The position numbers and the translations under genes are program-made. Positions 9,398 through 17,426 of a stretch of DNA of 64,000 nucleotides are shown piece after piece; the stretch's first letter is position 1, and every line of letters starts with the position of its first letter. The DNA comes from Bacteroidota bacterium (lineage in GTDB: Bacteria > Bacteroidota > Bacteroidia > B-17B0 > Aurantibacillaceae). The stretch covers positions 248,001-312,000 of the forward strand of contig JAUXZS010000056.1 in assembly GCA_030692515.1 (NCBI GenBank), given 5' to 3'. Below the pieces are notes generated by a model that ran no database searches, was not told the DNA's origin, and was given only the letters and a program-made list of their open reading frames with translations.

Positions 9398-10525
9398 CTA
9401 GTAATTAACAACTTGCTCCTCTATATCAATAGGAATTTCTCTGAATTCGTATTGTTGATTACGAAGCTGAGGTTCAAAGCCAGCCTCTTTTATAGCGTCT
9501 TGAATAGTTTTATAAGTAAATCTATGTGGCGCGCCAGCGGCACTTACAACATTTTCTTCAATCATAATACTTCCAAAATCATTTGCCCCAGCTTGTAAAC
9601 AAATTTGTGCCGTAGCCTTACCAACAGTTAACCAACTTGCTTGTATATTAATAATATTGGGTAACATAATACGACTTAATGACAGCATGCGAATATATTC
9701 ATCGGGTGTTACGGTGTTTTTAATTCCTTTTACACGATTTAATAAAGTTCCATCGTCCATAAATGGCCAAGGTATAAATGCCAAAAAGCCTTTTGAATCT
9801 TTAGGTTTTTGAGCCTGCACTTCACGTATCCAAACTAAATGTTCAAAGCGCTCATAAATAGTCTCAACGTGCCCAAACATCATAGTAGCACTTGTTGTAA
9901 TATTTAATTGATGGCAGGCTTTCATAACCTCTAACCATTCGCGCCCGGTACACTTACCCTTACTAATTAAGCGCCTAACCCTATCGTTTAAAATTTCGGC
10001 ACCTGCTCCAGGAAGGCTATCAAGTCCAGCCTCAACCAAAGCCTTTAAAACTTCGGTGTGTGTGCTTTTTTCTAATTTAGTAATATGTGCAATTTCTGGC
10101 GGACCAAGAGAATGTAATTTAATTTGAGGAAAATGCAGTTTAATTTCTTTAAATAAATTAACGTAAAACGATAATCCTAAATCTGGATGATGTCCTCCTT
10201 GAAGCAACAGTTGGTCGCCACCATACCGAATAGTTTCTTCTATTTTTTTCTTGTAAGTAGCAATATCTGTTATGTAGGACTCCTTATGGCCGGGAATTCT
10301 ATAAAAATTACAAAACTTACAATTTGCTATGCAAACATTGGTGGTGTTTAAGTTCCTATCAATTTGCCAGGTTACAACGTTGGAATTTTTTTTCTGATTT
10401 TTTTTTAATTCGTTCGCAACAAACATTAACTCTGCTGTTGGCGCATTTTCATATAAAAAAACTCCCTCTTCGATTGAAAGAAACTCAAACTTTAATGCTC
10501 TGGATAATATTTCGCTTACGTTCAT
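9398..10525 (-). CDS. mqnC: Cyclic dehypoxanthine futalosine synthase (radical SAM)
   Basis: MqnC is the radical SAM enzyme that closes the spiro ring of dehypoxanthine futalosine in the futalosine route to menaquinone. The 375-residue protein has the radical SAM cluster motif CxxxCxxC at Cys65, Cys69 and Cys72 (NVCIANCKFCNFYR). It also has LLQGGHHPDL, SLPGAGAEIL and TMMFGHVET, which fit MqnC better than MqnE. The start is the ATG at 10523-10525. Menaquinone is the usual respiratory quinone in Bacteroidota. The other mqn genes are not in this window. The enzyme is cytoplasmic. Confidence 0.92.
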   Translation of the reverse strand: MNVSEILSRALKFEFLSIEEGVFLYENAPTAELMFVANELKKNQKKNSNVVTWQIDRNLNTTNVCIANCKFCNFYRIPGHKESYITDIATYKKKIEETIRYGGDQLLLQGGHHPDLGLSFYVNLFKEIKLHFPQIKLHSLGPPEIAHITKLEKSTHTEVLKALVEAGLDSLPGAGAEILNDRVRRLISKGKCTGREWLEVMKACHQLNITTSATMMFGHVETIYERFEHLVWIREVQAQKPKDSKGFLAFIPWPFMDDGTLLNRVKGIKNTVTPDEYIRMLSLSRIMLPNIINIQASWLTVGKATAQICLQAGANDFGSIMIEENVVSAAGAPHRFTYKTIQDAIKEAGFEPQLRNQQYEFREIPIDIEEQVVNY

Positions 10526-10575
10526 TTTAAGAATGTAAAGTTAAGACAAATAAAATTAGTCTTTGTTTACATTTT

Positions 10576-10929
10576 TTACTTTAAAAGAACATCCCTTTGT
10601 TTTTTTGGTAACGATTGTATAATTAAACTATAGGAATCGTCTATCCAGTCGAAAACTAGTTTTTTAGTGGCTCTACCATCACAAACTATTGTGTTCCAAT
10701 GCGCTTTATTCATGTGGTATCCAGGCAAAACAAAACTATATTTTTCTCTTAAATCAATTGCTTTTTGAGGTTCGCATTTTACATTAAATTGTATTGGATT
10801 TGAGTGGATGCCCATTAAAAGAAAAATTTTACCACCAATTTTAAAAACAAGTGTTTCGCTATCAAAAGGAAAACTTTCTTCAACGCCATTTTTGCTAATG
10901 CAATAATTTCTTATTTCTTCAACATTCAT
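10576..10929 (-). CDS. MmcQ/YjbR family protein
   Basis: This small cytoplasmic protein (117 residues) belongs to the MmcQ/YjbR family, which has a CyaY-like fold and is often labelled DNA-binding without proof of function. Typical features are the N-terminal EEIRNYC start, the PFDSETLVFKIGGKIF segment, and the C-terminal pattern MNKAHWNTI followed by DDSYSLI. I start it at the ATG at 10927-10929. The frame can be extended three codons to a TTG, but family members normally begin MNxEEIR. It lies just upstream of mqnC with a 50-base gap and may share its transcript. Confidence 0.85.
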   Translation of the reverse strand: MNVEEIRNYCISKNGVEESFPFDSETLVFKIGGKIFLLMGIHSNPIQFNVKCEPQKAIDLREKYSFVLPGYHMNKAHWNTIVCDGRATKKLVFDWIDDSYSLIIQSLPKKQRDVLLK

Positions 10930-11089
10930 CCTTAACAATTTCTTAATATATTAACCAAATATCTTAAAAAATATGCCAGATGTAAAACAAGTTCTTTTTT
11001 ATTGCGAAAACATGCCAATATTTACAGCGAAAAGCCGTTAAAACAATAAAAATAGTAACGAATAGGTTTTTTCTTCAAAACTATTTTAC

Positions 11090-11097
11090 TAAGTTTG
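11090..11097 (+). promoter_or_regulatory. Candidate Bacteroidota promoter -7 box for the exbB-tonB operon
   Basis: TAAGTTTG matches TAnnTTTG. A T-rich stretch (TTTT at 11067-11070) sits at the -33 position. Transcription would begin near 11103, giving a leader of about 45 bases before exbB. Confidence 0.4.
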
Positions 11098-11148
11098 GCA
11101 TTCATAAAAATATAAAACTAATAAACTAACAAATAATAAAAAACAACT

Positions 11149-11952
11149 ATGAGCACAAAGAAAACATCGGGAGGATTCCCATTAGTGGTATCGGCATTAG
11201 CAATTGTAATTTGCCTTGTTATTGGAGTCTTTATTTTTAAATTCATTTTAGGGGCTGCATCAAATTTTGAAGGTGGAGATGCTGAAAAAGGCCACCCACA
11301 CAACATATTAGGAACTATGTACAAGGGAGGTTTTATTGTGCCAATATTAATTGGATTTTTATTAACCGTTATTACTTTTGCGCTTGAGCGTTTCTTTACA
11401 ATCATGAAGGCTGGCGGAAGCGGTGCTACAGATAAGTTTGTAGCAAAAATTAAAGAATTAATTTCGAATCATGATTTTGATGGAGCAATTGCTGAGTGCA
11501 ATCGCCAAAAAGGTTCTTTAGCAAACGTGGTTCACGAAGGAATTTTAAAATATCAGTTTGTTCAAAATGATACAACAATGGATAAAGAAGCAAAGGTTCA
11601 CGCTATTCAAAAAGCATTAGAAGAGGCTACTTCTTTAGAACTACCAATGTTATCAAAAAACATGGTTGTTATTTCAACGATGGCTTCTATTGGAACTTTA
11701 GCAGGATTAATTGGAACTGTTGTGGGTATGATTCGTGCATTTGCTGCTTTATCTGCTGCTGGCGCGCCTGATACCTCAGCGTTAGCAACGGGTATTTCTG
11801 AAGCTCTTGTAAACACATTAGTAGGTATCTTAACATCTGCTTGTGCAATCATTTTTTATAACTATTTCAGTAATAGAATTGATCAAATTACATATGCAAT
11901 GGACGAAGCAGGATACTCTATTATTGGAGAGTTTCAATCTTCAGGAAAATAA
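11149..11952 (+). CDS. exbB: MotA/TolQ/ExbB proton channel family protein
   Basis: This is the proton-channel subunit of an inner-membrane energiser for outer-membrane transport. The 267-residue protein has an N-terminal helix (about 11-34), a second helix (about 60-82), a cytoplasmic segment containing the family's signature region, and two closely spaced helices near the C-terminus. The sequence MVVISTMASIGTLAGLIGTVVGMI is the conserved channel helix and NTLVGILTSACAII is the last helix. It heads an operon with two ExbD proteins and TonB, so ExbB is a better fit than MotA or TolQ. The ATG at 11149 is the only reasonable start. Confidence 0.93.
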   Translation: MSTKKTSGGFPLVVSALAIVICLVIGVFIFKFILGAASNFEGGDAEKGHPHNILGTMYKGGFIVPILIGFLLTVITFALERFFTIMKAGGSGATDKFVAKIKELISNHDFDGAIAECNRQKGSLANVVHEGILKYQFVQNDTTMDKEAKVHAIQKALEEATSLELPMLSKNMVVISTMASIGTLAGLIGTVVGMIRAFAALSAAGAPDTSALATGISEALVNTLVGILTSACAIIFYNYFSNRIDQITYAMDEAGYSIIGEFQSSGK

Positions 11953-12011
11953 TTTCATAATTTTTTATGGAATTTAATCTAATTAATCATCTTAATTAAA
12001 ACGAAATAAAA

Positions 12012-12695
12012 ATGTCAAAAAAACCATCAAAAGGAGGGGCCCCGGCACTAGACATGACGCCAATGGTGGATTTAGCTTTCTTATTGGTAACATTTTTTAT
12101 GTTAACTGCCTCTTTTAGAATGGCAGAACCAGTAGTGGTTGATCCCCCATCTTCAATAGGTATGGTAGACTTACCTGATAATCATATTATGGTTACTATC
12201 GATGACAAAGGAAGAGCTTTTTTCGGGATTAGTAATTCTACCGCAAAAATGAACGCTTTACGTCAAATGTCAACAAAATATAATGTGCCTTTTACTGAAG
12301 AGCAAATAATTAAGTTTAGCGGATTACCTAGTTTTGGAGTAGATATTAAAGATTTACCGGCGTATATTGATGCAAAAGAAGATGCCAGAACAAATTTTAA
12401 AGGTCAAAGAGGCGTGCCATTAGATACCATTACTCCAAATAACCAATTAAAAGATTGGATATCTATTGGAGGTACCGAAGCGGTTAAAATGTACGAAGAG
12501 GCTAAAATAAAAGCTGCAGAAGCAGGCGGAGAATTTAAAGCTGAAAAACCCCGCTATGCCATAAAATGCGCAGCAACCACTAAATACATTAACGTTAAAG
12601 ACGTTATAAAAACATTTACAGATTTAAAGTTGTATCAATTTAACCTTATTACCTCTTTAGAAGGTGGAGGCACAGTCATTGATCCAACAAAATAA
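12012..12695 (+). CDS. exbD: Biopolymer transporter ExbD, first copy
   Basis: ExbD couples the proton flow through ExbB to TonB. The protein has a short cytoplasmic tail, one membrane helix starting DMTPMVDLAFLLVTFFML, and a long periplasmic domain. Asp23 in MVDLAF is the conserved protonatable residue of the family. At 227 residues it is clearly longer than the roughly 140-residue enterobacterial ExbD. An extra periplasmic insertion (about 90-165) is responsible. It lies 59 bases after exbB and 18 bases before a second exbD, so the complex may contain two different ExbD subunits. Confidence 0.92.
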   Translation: MSKKPSKGGAPALDMTPMVDLAFLLVTFFMLTASFRMAEPVVVDPPSSIGMVDLPDNHIMVTIDDKGRAFFGISNSTAKMNALRQMSTKYNVPFTEEQIIKFSGLPSFGVDIKDLPAYIDAKEDARTNFKGQRGVPLDTITPNNQLKDWISIGGTEAVKMYEEAKIKAAEAGGEFKAEKPRYAIKCAATTKYINVKDVIKTFTDLKLYQFNLITSLEGGGTVIDPTK

Positions 12696-12713
12696 AATTT
12701 AAAAAATTAAACA

Positions 12714-13358
12714 ATGGCAGAAATAGCAGAAGGTGGTGGCAGTCATAAAGGCGGTAAAAAACGCGCCAAAAAGCAATCCACCAGAATAGATATGACACCA
12801 ATGGTTGACTTAGCGTTCTTGTTATTAACGTTTTTCGTTTTAACAGCAACATTTAGTAAACCAAAATCAATGGAACTAACATTTCCGGCGCCTCCTCCAC
12901 CTGATCAAAAGGTTGATGAGGTTAAAAACGGAATTACATTTTTACTTTCTAAAGACGACCGTATTTTTTATTATGAAGGCCAATTTAGAGCTGCAGACGA
13001 CGAAAAAGGTACAAAAACAACTTTATCAGAACTAGATTTTTCTCAAGACGCAAAAGCAAGTTTGCACAAATATCTTCTTGAAAAAAATAAAGGCATGCAA
13101 GATAAAATTAGAGCTTTAGACATTAAACATAAAAACAAACAGCTTGAGGACACTACATTTAAGCGCATGGTTAAAGAAATAAAAGCAGATAAAGAGTCTT
13201 ATACTTTTTTAATTAAAACCGACGACCAAGCAACCTACAAAAATGTAATTGATGTAATTGATGAGTTAAACATAAACGTAGTTGGCAAGTATGTTATGGT
13301 TGATATATTAAAACCAGAAATGGATTTAGTAAACGAAAAAATTGGACCAACAAATTAA
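12714..13358 (+). CDS. exbD: Biopolymer transporter ExbD, second copy
   Basis: This second ExbD paralogue (214 residues) shares the RIDMTPMVDLAFLLLTFFVL membrane helix and the conserved channel aspartate with its neighbour. The periplasmic part diverges strongly. It starts with a proline-rich FPAPPPPDQK stretch and contains a Lys-rich, probably helical insertion (about 105-165). The N-terminus has a Gly/Lys-rich tail (GGSHKGGKKRAKKQ). Such ExbB-ExbD-ExbD-TonB sets are widespread in Bacteroidota. They likely energise TonB-dependent receptors and in some species gliding or secretion-related functions. The gene ends 14 bases before tonB. Confidence 0.92.
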   Translation: MAEIAEGGGSHKGGKKRAKKQSTRIDMTPMVDLAFLLLTFFVLTATFSKPKSMELTFPAPPPPDQKVDEVKNGITFLLSKDDRIFYYEGQFRAADDEKGTKTTLSELDFSQDAKASLHKYLLEKNKGMQDKIRALDIKHKNKQLEDTTFKRMVKEIKADKESYTFLIKTDDQATYKNVIDVIDELNINVVGKYVMVDILKPEMDLVNEKIGPTN

Positions 13359-13361
13359 AAA

Positions 13362-13368
13362 AGGAGGT
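13362..13368 (+). promoter_or_regulatory. Strong Shine-Dalgarno site before tonB
   Basis: AGGAGGT lies 4 bases before the tonB ATG. Most genes in this window have no such purine-rich site, as is usual in Bacteroidota, so this one stands out and supports the start at 13373. Confidence 0.6.
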
Positions 13369-13372
13369 AAAA

Positions 13373-14170
13373 ATGTTACAAAACTGGAATGATTTAACCT
13401 TAGACTCTCGCAACGATTTGGTTTTTGAAGGAAGAAACCAAAACTATGGAGCCTTTGAGTTAAGAAGAAATTATAATAAGCGCGTTTCCTATATTATTGG
13501 AGGCATGGTATTATTTTCTATAGCATTATTAGGATTTAAAAAATTAATGGATAGGCCTACTACCGAAGATGTTGTTGAAAAAATACAAAATGTTCAAATA
13601 GATTTAACACCCCCTCCACCAATTGAGGACGTTCCACCACCACCACCACCACCACCGCCGCCGCCAATGGTAGAAATGGTTAAATTTACACCACCAGTAA
13701 TTAAGGATGATGCCGTTGAAACCGAGCCCCAAAAACTGCAGGAAGATGTAAAGGATGTGAATGTAAGCACAAAAGACCAAGAAGGGGAAAAAGACATTGT
13801 TGCTCCACCAACTGAAATAAAAGGTCCGGCAGAAGTTGCTGCGCCTGAAATTTTTACGGTTGTGGAGGAAATGCCTGAGCCACCTGGAGGAATAGCGGCT
13901 TTTTATAAATATGTAGGGCAAACCGTTCAATATCCTTCTATGGCTCGTGAGGCAGGAATTTCGGGTAAAGCGCATTTAAAATTTGTTATCGAGATGGATG
14001 GTTCTATTAGCGATGTACAAATATTAAAAGGTGTTTCTGGTTGTTCTGATTGTGACAAAGAAGCTGTAAGAGTTATTAAATCGTACCCAACAAAATGGAA
14101 ACCAGGAAAACAAAATGGAAGAGCAGTAAGGGTTTTTTATAACTTGCCCGTATCATTTAAGATAAATTAA
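13373..14170 (+). CDS. tonB: Energy transducer TonB
   Basis: TonB spans the periplasm and transmits force from ExbB-ExbD to outer-membrane receptors. This 265-residue protein has a cytoplasmic N-terminus with the Bacteroidota-type motif FEGRNQNYGAFELRRNY and one membrane helix (about 40-58). A proline-rich periplasmic linker includes a run of 11 prolines at 88-98. The C-terminal TonB domain runs from about 180 to 265 (VQYPSMAREAGISG, then the conserved beta region ending in NLPVSFKIN). A CxxC pair in GCSDCDKEA is unusual for TonB C-terminal domains. The operon's terminator follows directly. Confidence 0.94.
   Translation: MLQNWNDLTLDSRNDLVFEGRNQNYGAFELRRNYNKRVSYIIGGMVLFSIALLGFKKLMDRPTTEDVVEKIQNVQIDLTPPPPIEDVPPPPPPPPPPPMVEMVKFTPPVIKDDAVETEPQKLQEDVKDVNVSTKDQEGEKDIVAPPTEIKGPAEVAAPEIFTVVEEMPEPPGGIAAFYKYVGQTVQYPSMAREAGISGKAHLKFVIEMDGSISDVQILKGVSGCSDCDKEAVRVIKSYPTKWKPGKQNGRAVRVFYNLPVSFKIN
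13634..13666 (+). repeat. In-frame CCA/CCG proline-codon tract in tonB
   Basis: Eleven consecutive proline codons (seven CCA, three CCG, one CCA) encode the stiff linker of TonB. Unit-length changes here would stay in frame and alter linker length. Confidence 0.8.
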
Positions 14171-14190
14171 CATCAAAATTTTAATATACT

Positions 14191-14223
14191 AGCCATAACG
14201 CTTGGTGCGTTATGGCTTTTTTT
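14191..14223 (+). terminator. Rho-independent terminator after tonB
   Basis: An 11-bp perfect stem (agccataacgc paired with gcgttatggct) with a 5-base loop is followed by seven T. It ends the exbB-tonB transcript and shows that the longer TTG-started reading of the next gene is wrong. Confidence 0.9.
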
Positions 14224-14252
14224 GTAATTATATAAGCGCAATTGTAGAAAAA

Positions 14253-14468
14253 ATGAAATTAGGTTTAAATGCTATTTCGGTTTGGTTTGGAATGATAACA
14301 ATTGTAATTGTTGTCACAGGAGCTTTTGCTTTTGCTTTTACAGACATTATGTGTGATAAGTTATTTGGTTCAAAGAGAACGGGGTTTATTATTATGCTTT
14401 TTGCCTACGCTATTTATCGCGGCTTTAGATTGTATCAAAACTTAAAACAAAAGAGAAATGAGGAATAA
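14253..14468 (+). CDS. Small two-helix membrane protein, unknown
   Basis: This 71-residue protein has two likely membrane helices (about 8-28 and 40-56) and a basic C-terminal tail (QNLKQKRNEE). No family is recognised. I start it at the ATG at 14253. An upstream TTG in frame lies inside the tonB terminator hairpin and is very unlikely to be used. The 3' end overlaps the start of the PstS-like lipoprotein gene by 11 bases, which suggests translational coupling and a shared role at the inner membrane. The gene has its own start downstream of a strong terminator, so it needs a promoter in the 30-base gap or read-through. Confidence 0.65.
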   Translation: MKLGLNAISVWFGMITIVIVVTGAFAFAFTDIMCDKLFGSKRTGFIIMLFAYAIYRGFRLYQNLKQKRNEE

Positions 14469-15411
14469 CAAGAAAACTAACATCGCTTTTTTAACTATCG
14501 CTTCGTTTGTTTTTTTATGCGGTTGCAACAATTATTTTAAAAATGATTACGAAGACAACTCTCCAACTTCCGGGAAATTAAAAATTTATTATGATGAGGG
14601 GCTGCATCTTCACGTAAAAAACCAAGTGGCTACATTTGAATCTCATTATCCAGGGGCAGACCTAGAAGCTATTTCTGTTTCAGAGAGCGAGGCAGTGCAA
14701 GCATTGTATAGCGATAGTTGTGAGGCAATAATGATTTCAAGAGGATTAAACGAACAAGAAACTAAAGCTTTTGCTTCTAAAGGCTATTCAATAAGACCAA
14801 CGCCAGCTGCAAAAAGCGGAATAGCGGTAATAACAAATAAAAACACTCATCTAAAACAACTATCTTTTGAGCAAATTTATGACCTGCTAACTAAACCTTT
14901 TGTTTGCATTGATTCAGTTAGTAACGAAACAAAGTTGTTTGTGATTTTTGATAAAAACAACTCATCTGTAATTCATTATTTGTTAGATTCTGTTTTAAAT
15001 GGTCAGCCGTTTTCGCCTAATTGCACTATATTAAATTCAACACAAGAAAGTATAAATTACGTAGCACAAAATAAAAACACAGTTGCATTTATTGATTTTG
15101 CTTGGTTAAGCGATGTTGATGATTCAATTTCAAAAGCTAACACGGACAAGATAAAGTTTATTCCTATAAGCAAAGAAAATAGCAGGGAATTTGAGCTTCC
15201 GAGCCAAAGTAGCTTTAAATTAAACACCTATCCATTTACAAGAACAATTTATGTTATTAAAAAAACGGGAGACTTTTCTCTTGCTAAAGGATTTGAAACA
15301 TTTGTGGCTGGACCGAAAGGACAAACTATTTTCTTAAAGCAAGGCCTACTTCCTGCAATTCAACAAGAACGAGCGATAGAAGTTAAAATGGAACCTTCAA
15401 AAACAAATTAG
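14458..15411 (+). CDS. PstS-like substrate-binding lipoprotein
   Basis: This 317-residue protein is a periplasmic-binding-protein-like lipoprotein, probably anchored through the cysteine in the lipobox FLCGC. The mature part has the two-lobe pattern of phosphate-type binding proteins (KLKIYYDEGLH, then VQALYSDSCEAIMISRGLN, then FEQIYDLLT and AFIDFAWLSD). The usual PstS phosphate-loop sequence is not obvious, so the ligand is uncertain. Bacteroidota often carry such a gene next to ExbB-ExbD-TonB, which hints at a role in the energiser rather than phosphate uptake. There are no Pst permease genes nearby. Confidence 0.82.
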   Translation: MRNNKKTNIAFLTIASFVFLCGCNNYFKNDYEDNSPTSGKLKIYYDEGLHLHVKNQVATFESHYPGADLEAISVSESEAVQALYSDSCEAIMISRGLNEQETKAFASKGYSIRPTPAAKSGIAVITNKNTHLKQLSFEQIYDLLTKPFVCIDSVSNETKLFVIFDKNNSSVIHYLLDSVLNGQPFSPNCTILNSTQESINYVAQNKNTVAFIDFAWLSDVDDSISKANTDKIKFIPISKENSREFELPSQSSFKLNTYPFTRTIYVIKKTGDFSLAKGFETFVAGPKGQTIFLKQGLLPAIQQERAIEVKMEPSKTN

Positions 15412-15520
15412 GAAAATGAAAAAAGTATTTTTTATACCATGTTTTTTTGAAGATAAACGTTGAGAAAATAAAAGGCAGTAATTCCCTTAAAAAATGCTAA
15501 AAAACAAAACGGGTAATTAA

Positions 15521-15537
15521 TTGGTACTTAACTTGCA
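15521..15537 (+). promoter_or_regulatory. Candidate sigma-54 (-24/-12) promoter
   Basis: TTGGTACT, four bases, then TTGCA keeps the exact GG-to-GC spacing of sigma-54 promoters. The -24 box differs from TTGGCACG at two positions and the -12 box is consensus. Transcription would start near 15549, about 30 bases before the TPR gene's ATG. rpoN itself is in the window at 45 kb. Confidence 0.55.
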
Positions 15538-15579
15538 ATATAAATTATTATATAATTTTTACGTAAATAAATAAATAAA

Positions 15580-17268
15580 ATGAAAAAAACCATTCTATAT
15601 AGTGCAATAACCTTCACGGGCTTTTTAAACGCACAAACTTTACAAGAAGCTATTGTAAAAACTGAAAATGAGCGTTTTGCTGATGCGGCCATAGCATTTA
15701 AGTCTCTAATCGCAAAAGATGCAACTAAGGGTGAAAATTACTTTTACTATGGCGAAAATTATTTTAAAAATGATGATGCAGATAGCGCTAATATTTTTTA
15801 CTCAAAAGGAGCCGAAGTAAATGCCACATACCCTTTAAATTATGTGGGTTTAGGAAAAGTGTTGTTAAGCAAGGGCAATGTTACAGAGGCAAAAACGCTA
15901 TTTTATAAAGCCACAGCTTTGGGAGCAAATAAAAACGCCGAGCTATTTCGTAAAATTGCGGAAGCTTGGTTGGCTACAAATACAAAAAATGCGGACGAAG
16001 CCATTCTTCAAATAAATGCAGCAATTAAACTTGAGCCGAAAAACGCAGAAAATTATATTATTTTAGGAGACGCTCAATTGGAAAAAAATCCAACAGACGG
16101 AAGTTTACCAATTAAAAGTTACAAAACCGCTACTACATTAAACCCAAAAAGCGCTAAAGGAATTTTACGTGAGGGTAAATTATACCAACGCGGCCGTAAT
16201 TACCAATTAGCTTTAGAAAAATATAAAGAAGCCATTGATATTGACCCAACTTTTGCGCCTGCATACCGAGAAATTGCTGAGGTTTATTCATTGTATTCAC
16301 AACCGGCAAAAGCAATCGAATATTGGAAAAAATATTTAGAGCTTAATAATAGCGATGAGGCGCGTTACCGTTTTATGAGCGCTTTATTTTCAAACAAACA
16401 ATATCTTGAGGCAATTACCGAATATGAAAATTTAAAAAAACAAGGCTTCACAAATTTATATTTAGAGCGCCTTGCAGGATATAGTTACACAGAAACTGGC
16501 AATAAAACAGACACCGCAGCCTATACAAAAGGATTAAAAGCAATAAATAAATTTTTTGAAATGGCAGGGCCAAAATTCAAATATTTATATAACGATTACA
16601 AATACAAAGGTCTTTTGTTAGCTCGCACAGGTAAAGACTCTTTAGCGATTATTGAAATGGAAAAAGCAATTGCCTTAGACCCCGCGGCTAGCGGCGAAAT
16701 ATCTTCTGATATTGCTAATATTTATATGAAAGCAAAAAAGTATGATATGGTTATTAAAACTTTCGAAAGAAAAATGAACGGCGACGTTAAAAACTTAACA
16801 AACAACGATTATTATACTTTAGGAAGAGCCAATTATTATTTAGCGGGAAGCATTCAAAGAGAGGCCGCTGCAATAAAAGATGCAAAAGCAAGAGAGAAAA
16901 AAGAAGCAGAAACAAAACCTTTATTTATTAGTGCAGATTCAGCGTTTTCCAAATTAACACAAATAAGCCCAACTTGGCCGGTTGGTTATTTTTGGAGAGC
17001 AAGAGCAAATGTGCAATTAGACCCAACAAATGAAAAAGGTTTAGCAAAACCTCATTTTGAAAAAGCGCTGGAGTTACTTAAGCCAGAAGAAAAAACATCG
17101 CCTACATACAAAAGCAATGTTATTGAGGCTTTAGAATATCTTGCAGGATACAATACTTCAATTACTAAAGACAAAACAAAAGCCGATGAGTATTGGAACG
17201 CTTTAAAAGAAATTGATCCAACCAACGCCAAGGCAAAAATTTATTTTAACCCAAAGGCTCCAAAATAG
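15580..17268 (+). CDS. Tetratricopeptide repeat protein, exported
   Basis: This 562-residue protein starts with a signal peptide (MKKTILYSAITFTGFLNAQ) and is made of about ten TPR units, for example YFYYGENYFKNDDADSAN, YIILGDAQLEK and ALEKYKEAIDIDPTFAPAYR. TPR proteins act as scaffolds, here in the periplasm. In many Bacteroidota a similar TPR gene follows ExbB-ExbD-TonB and a PstS-like gene. The arrangement here matches, suggesting an accessory of that complex. It is separated from the PstS-like gene by 168 bases holding a sigma-54-type promoter, so it may be expressed independently. A terminator follows. Confidence 0.87.
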   Translation: MKKTILYSAITFTGFLNAQTLQEAIVKTENERFADAAIAFKSLIAKDATKGENYFYYGENYFKNDDADSANIFYSKGAEVNATYPLNYVGLGKVLLSKGNVTEAKTLFYKATALGANKNAELFRKIAEAWLATNTKNADEAILQINAAIKLEPKNAENYIILGDAQLEKNPTDGSLPIKSYKTATTLNPKSAKGILREGKLYQRGRNYQLALEKYKEAIDIDPTFAPAYREIAEVYSLYSQPAKAIEYWKKYLELNNSDEARYRFMSALFSNKQYLEAITEYENLKKQGFTNLYLERLAGYSYTETGNKTDTAAYTKGLKAINKFFEMAGPKFKYLYNDYKYKGLLLARTGKDSLAIIEMEKAIALDPAASGEISSDIANIYMKAKKYDMVIKTFERKMNGDVKNLTNNDYYTLGRANYYLAGSIQREAAAIKDAKAREKKEAETKPLFISADSAFSKLTQISPTWPVGYFWRARANVQLDPTNEKGLAKPHFEKALELLKPEEKTSPTYKSNVIEALEYLAGYNTSITKDKTKADEYWNALKEIDPTNAKAKIYFNPKAPK

Positions 17269-17295
17269 AAACGAAATAAAAATATATTACCCAAT

Positions 17296-17337
17296 AAAAA
17301 AGTCCGTTTTTCGTTATTCACGAATACGGACTTTTTG
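17296..17337 (+). terminator. Rho-independent terminator after the TPR gene
   Basis: The arms aaaaagtccg and cggacttttt form the stem, with further pairing (ttcg/cgaa) inside the loop region and a T-run on the 3' side. Confidence 0.85.
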
Positions 17338-17402
17338 TTTATGCTTTCCTGTTAAATTAAGTAAAACAAGATAAATTAATTAACTCAATTTGACTATTTT
17401 AC

Positions 17403-17410
17403 TATCTTTG
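17403..17410 (+). promoter_or_regulatory. Candidate Bacteroidota -7 box before uppS
   Basis: TATCTTTG is an exact TAnnTTTG match 16 bases before the uppS ATG, giving a very short leader. The -33 region is A/T-rich without a clear TTTG. Confidence 0.42.
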
Positions 17411-17426
17411 TCTGCCTTGTTAAGTC

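Noticed and set aside
13604-13975. 123-residue minus-strand frame with a long Trp run
   Set aside because: It is the reverse of the tonB proline-codon tract and has no start context; a shadow of tonB.
14202-14252. Longer start of the small membrane protein (TTG at 14202)
   Set aside because: The start lies inside the tonB terminator hairpin.
14458-15411. Phosphate ABC transporter operon around the PstS-like gene
   Set aside because: No pstC, pstA, pstB or phoU is nearby; only the binding-protein-like gene is present.
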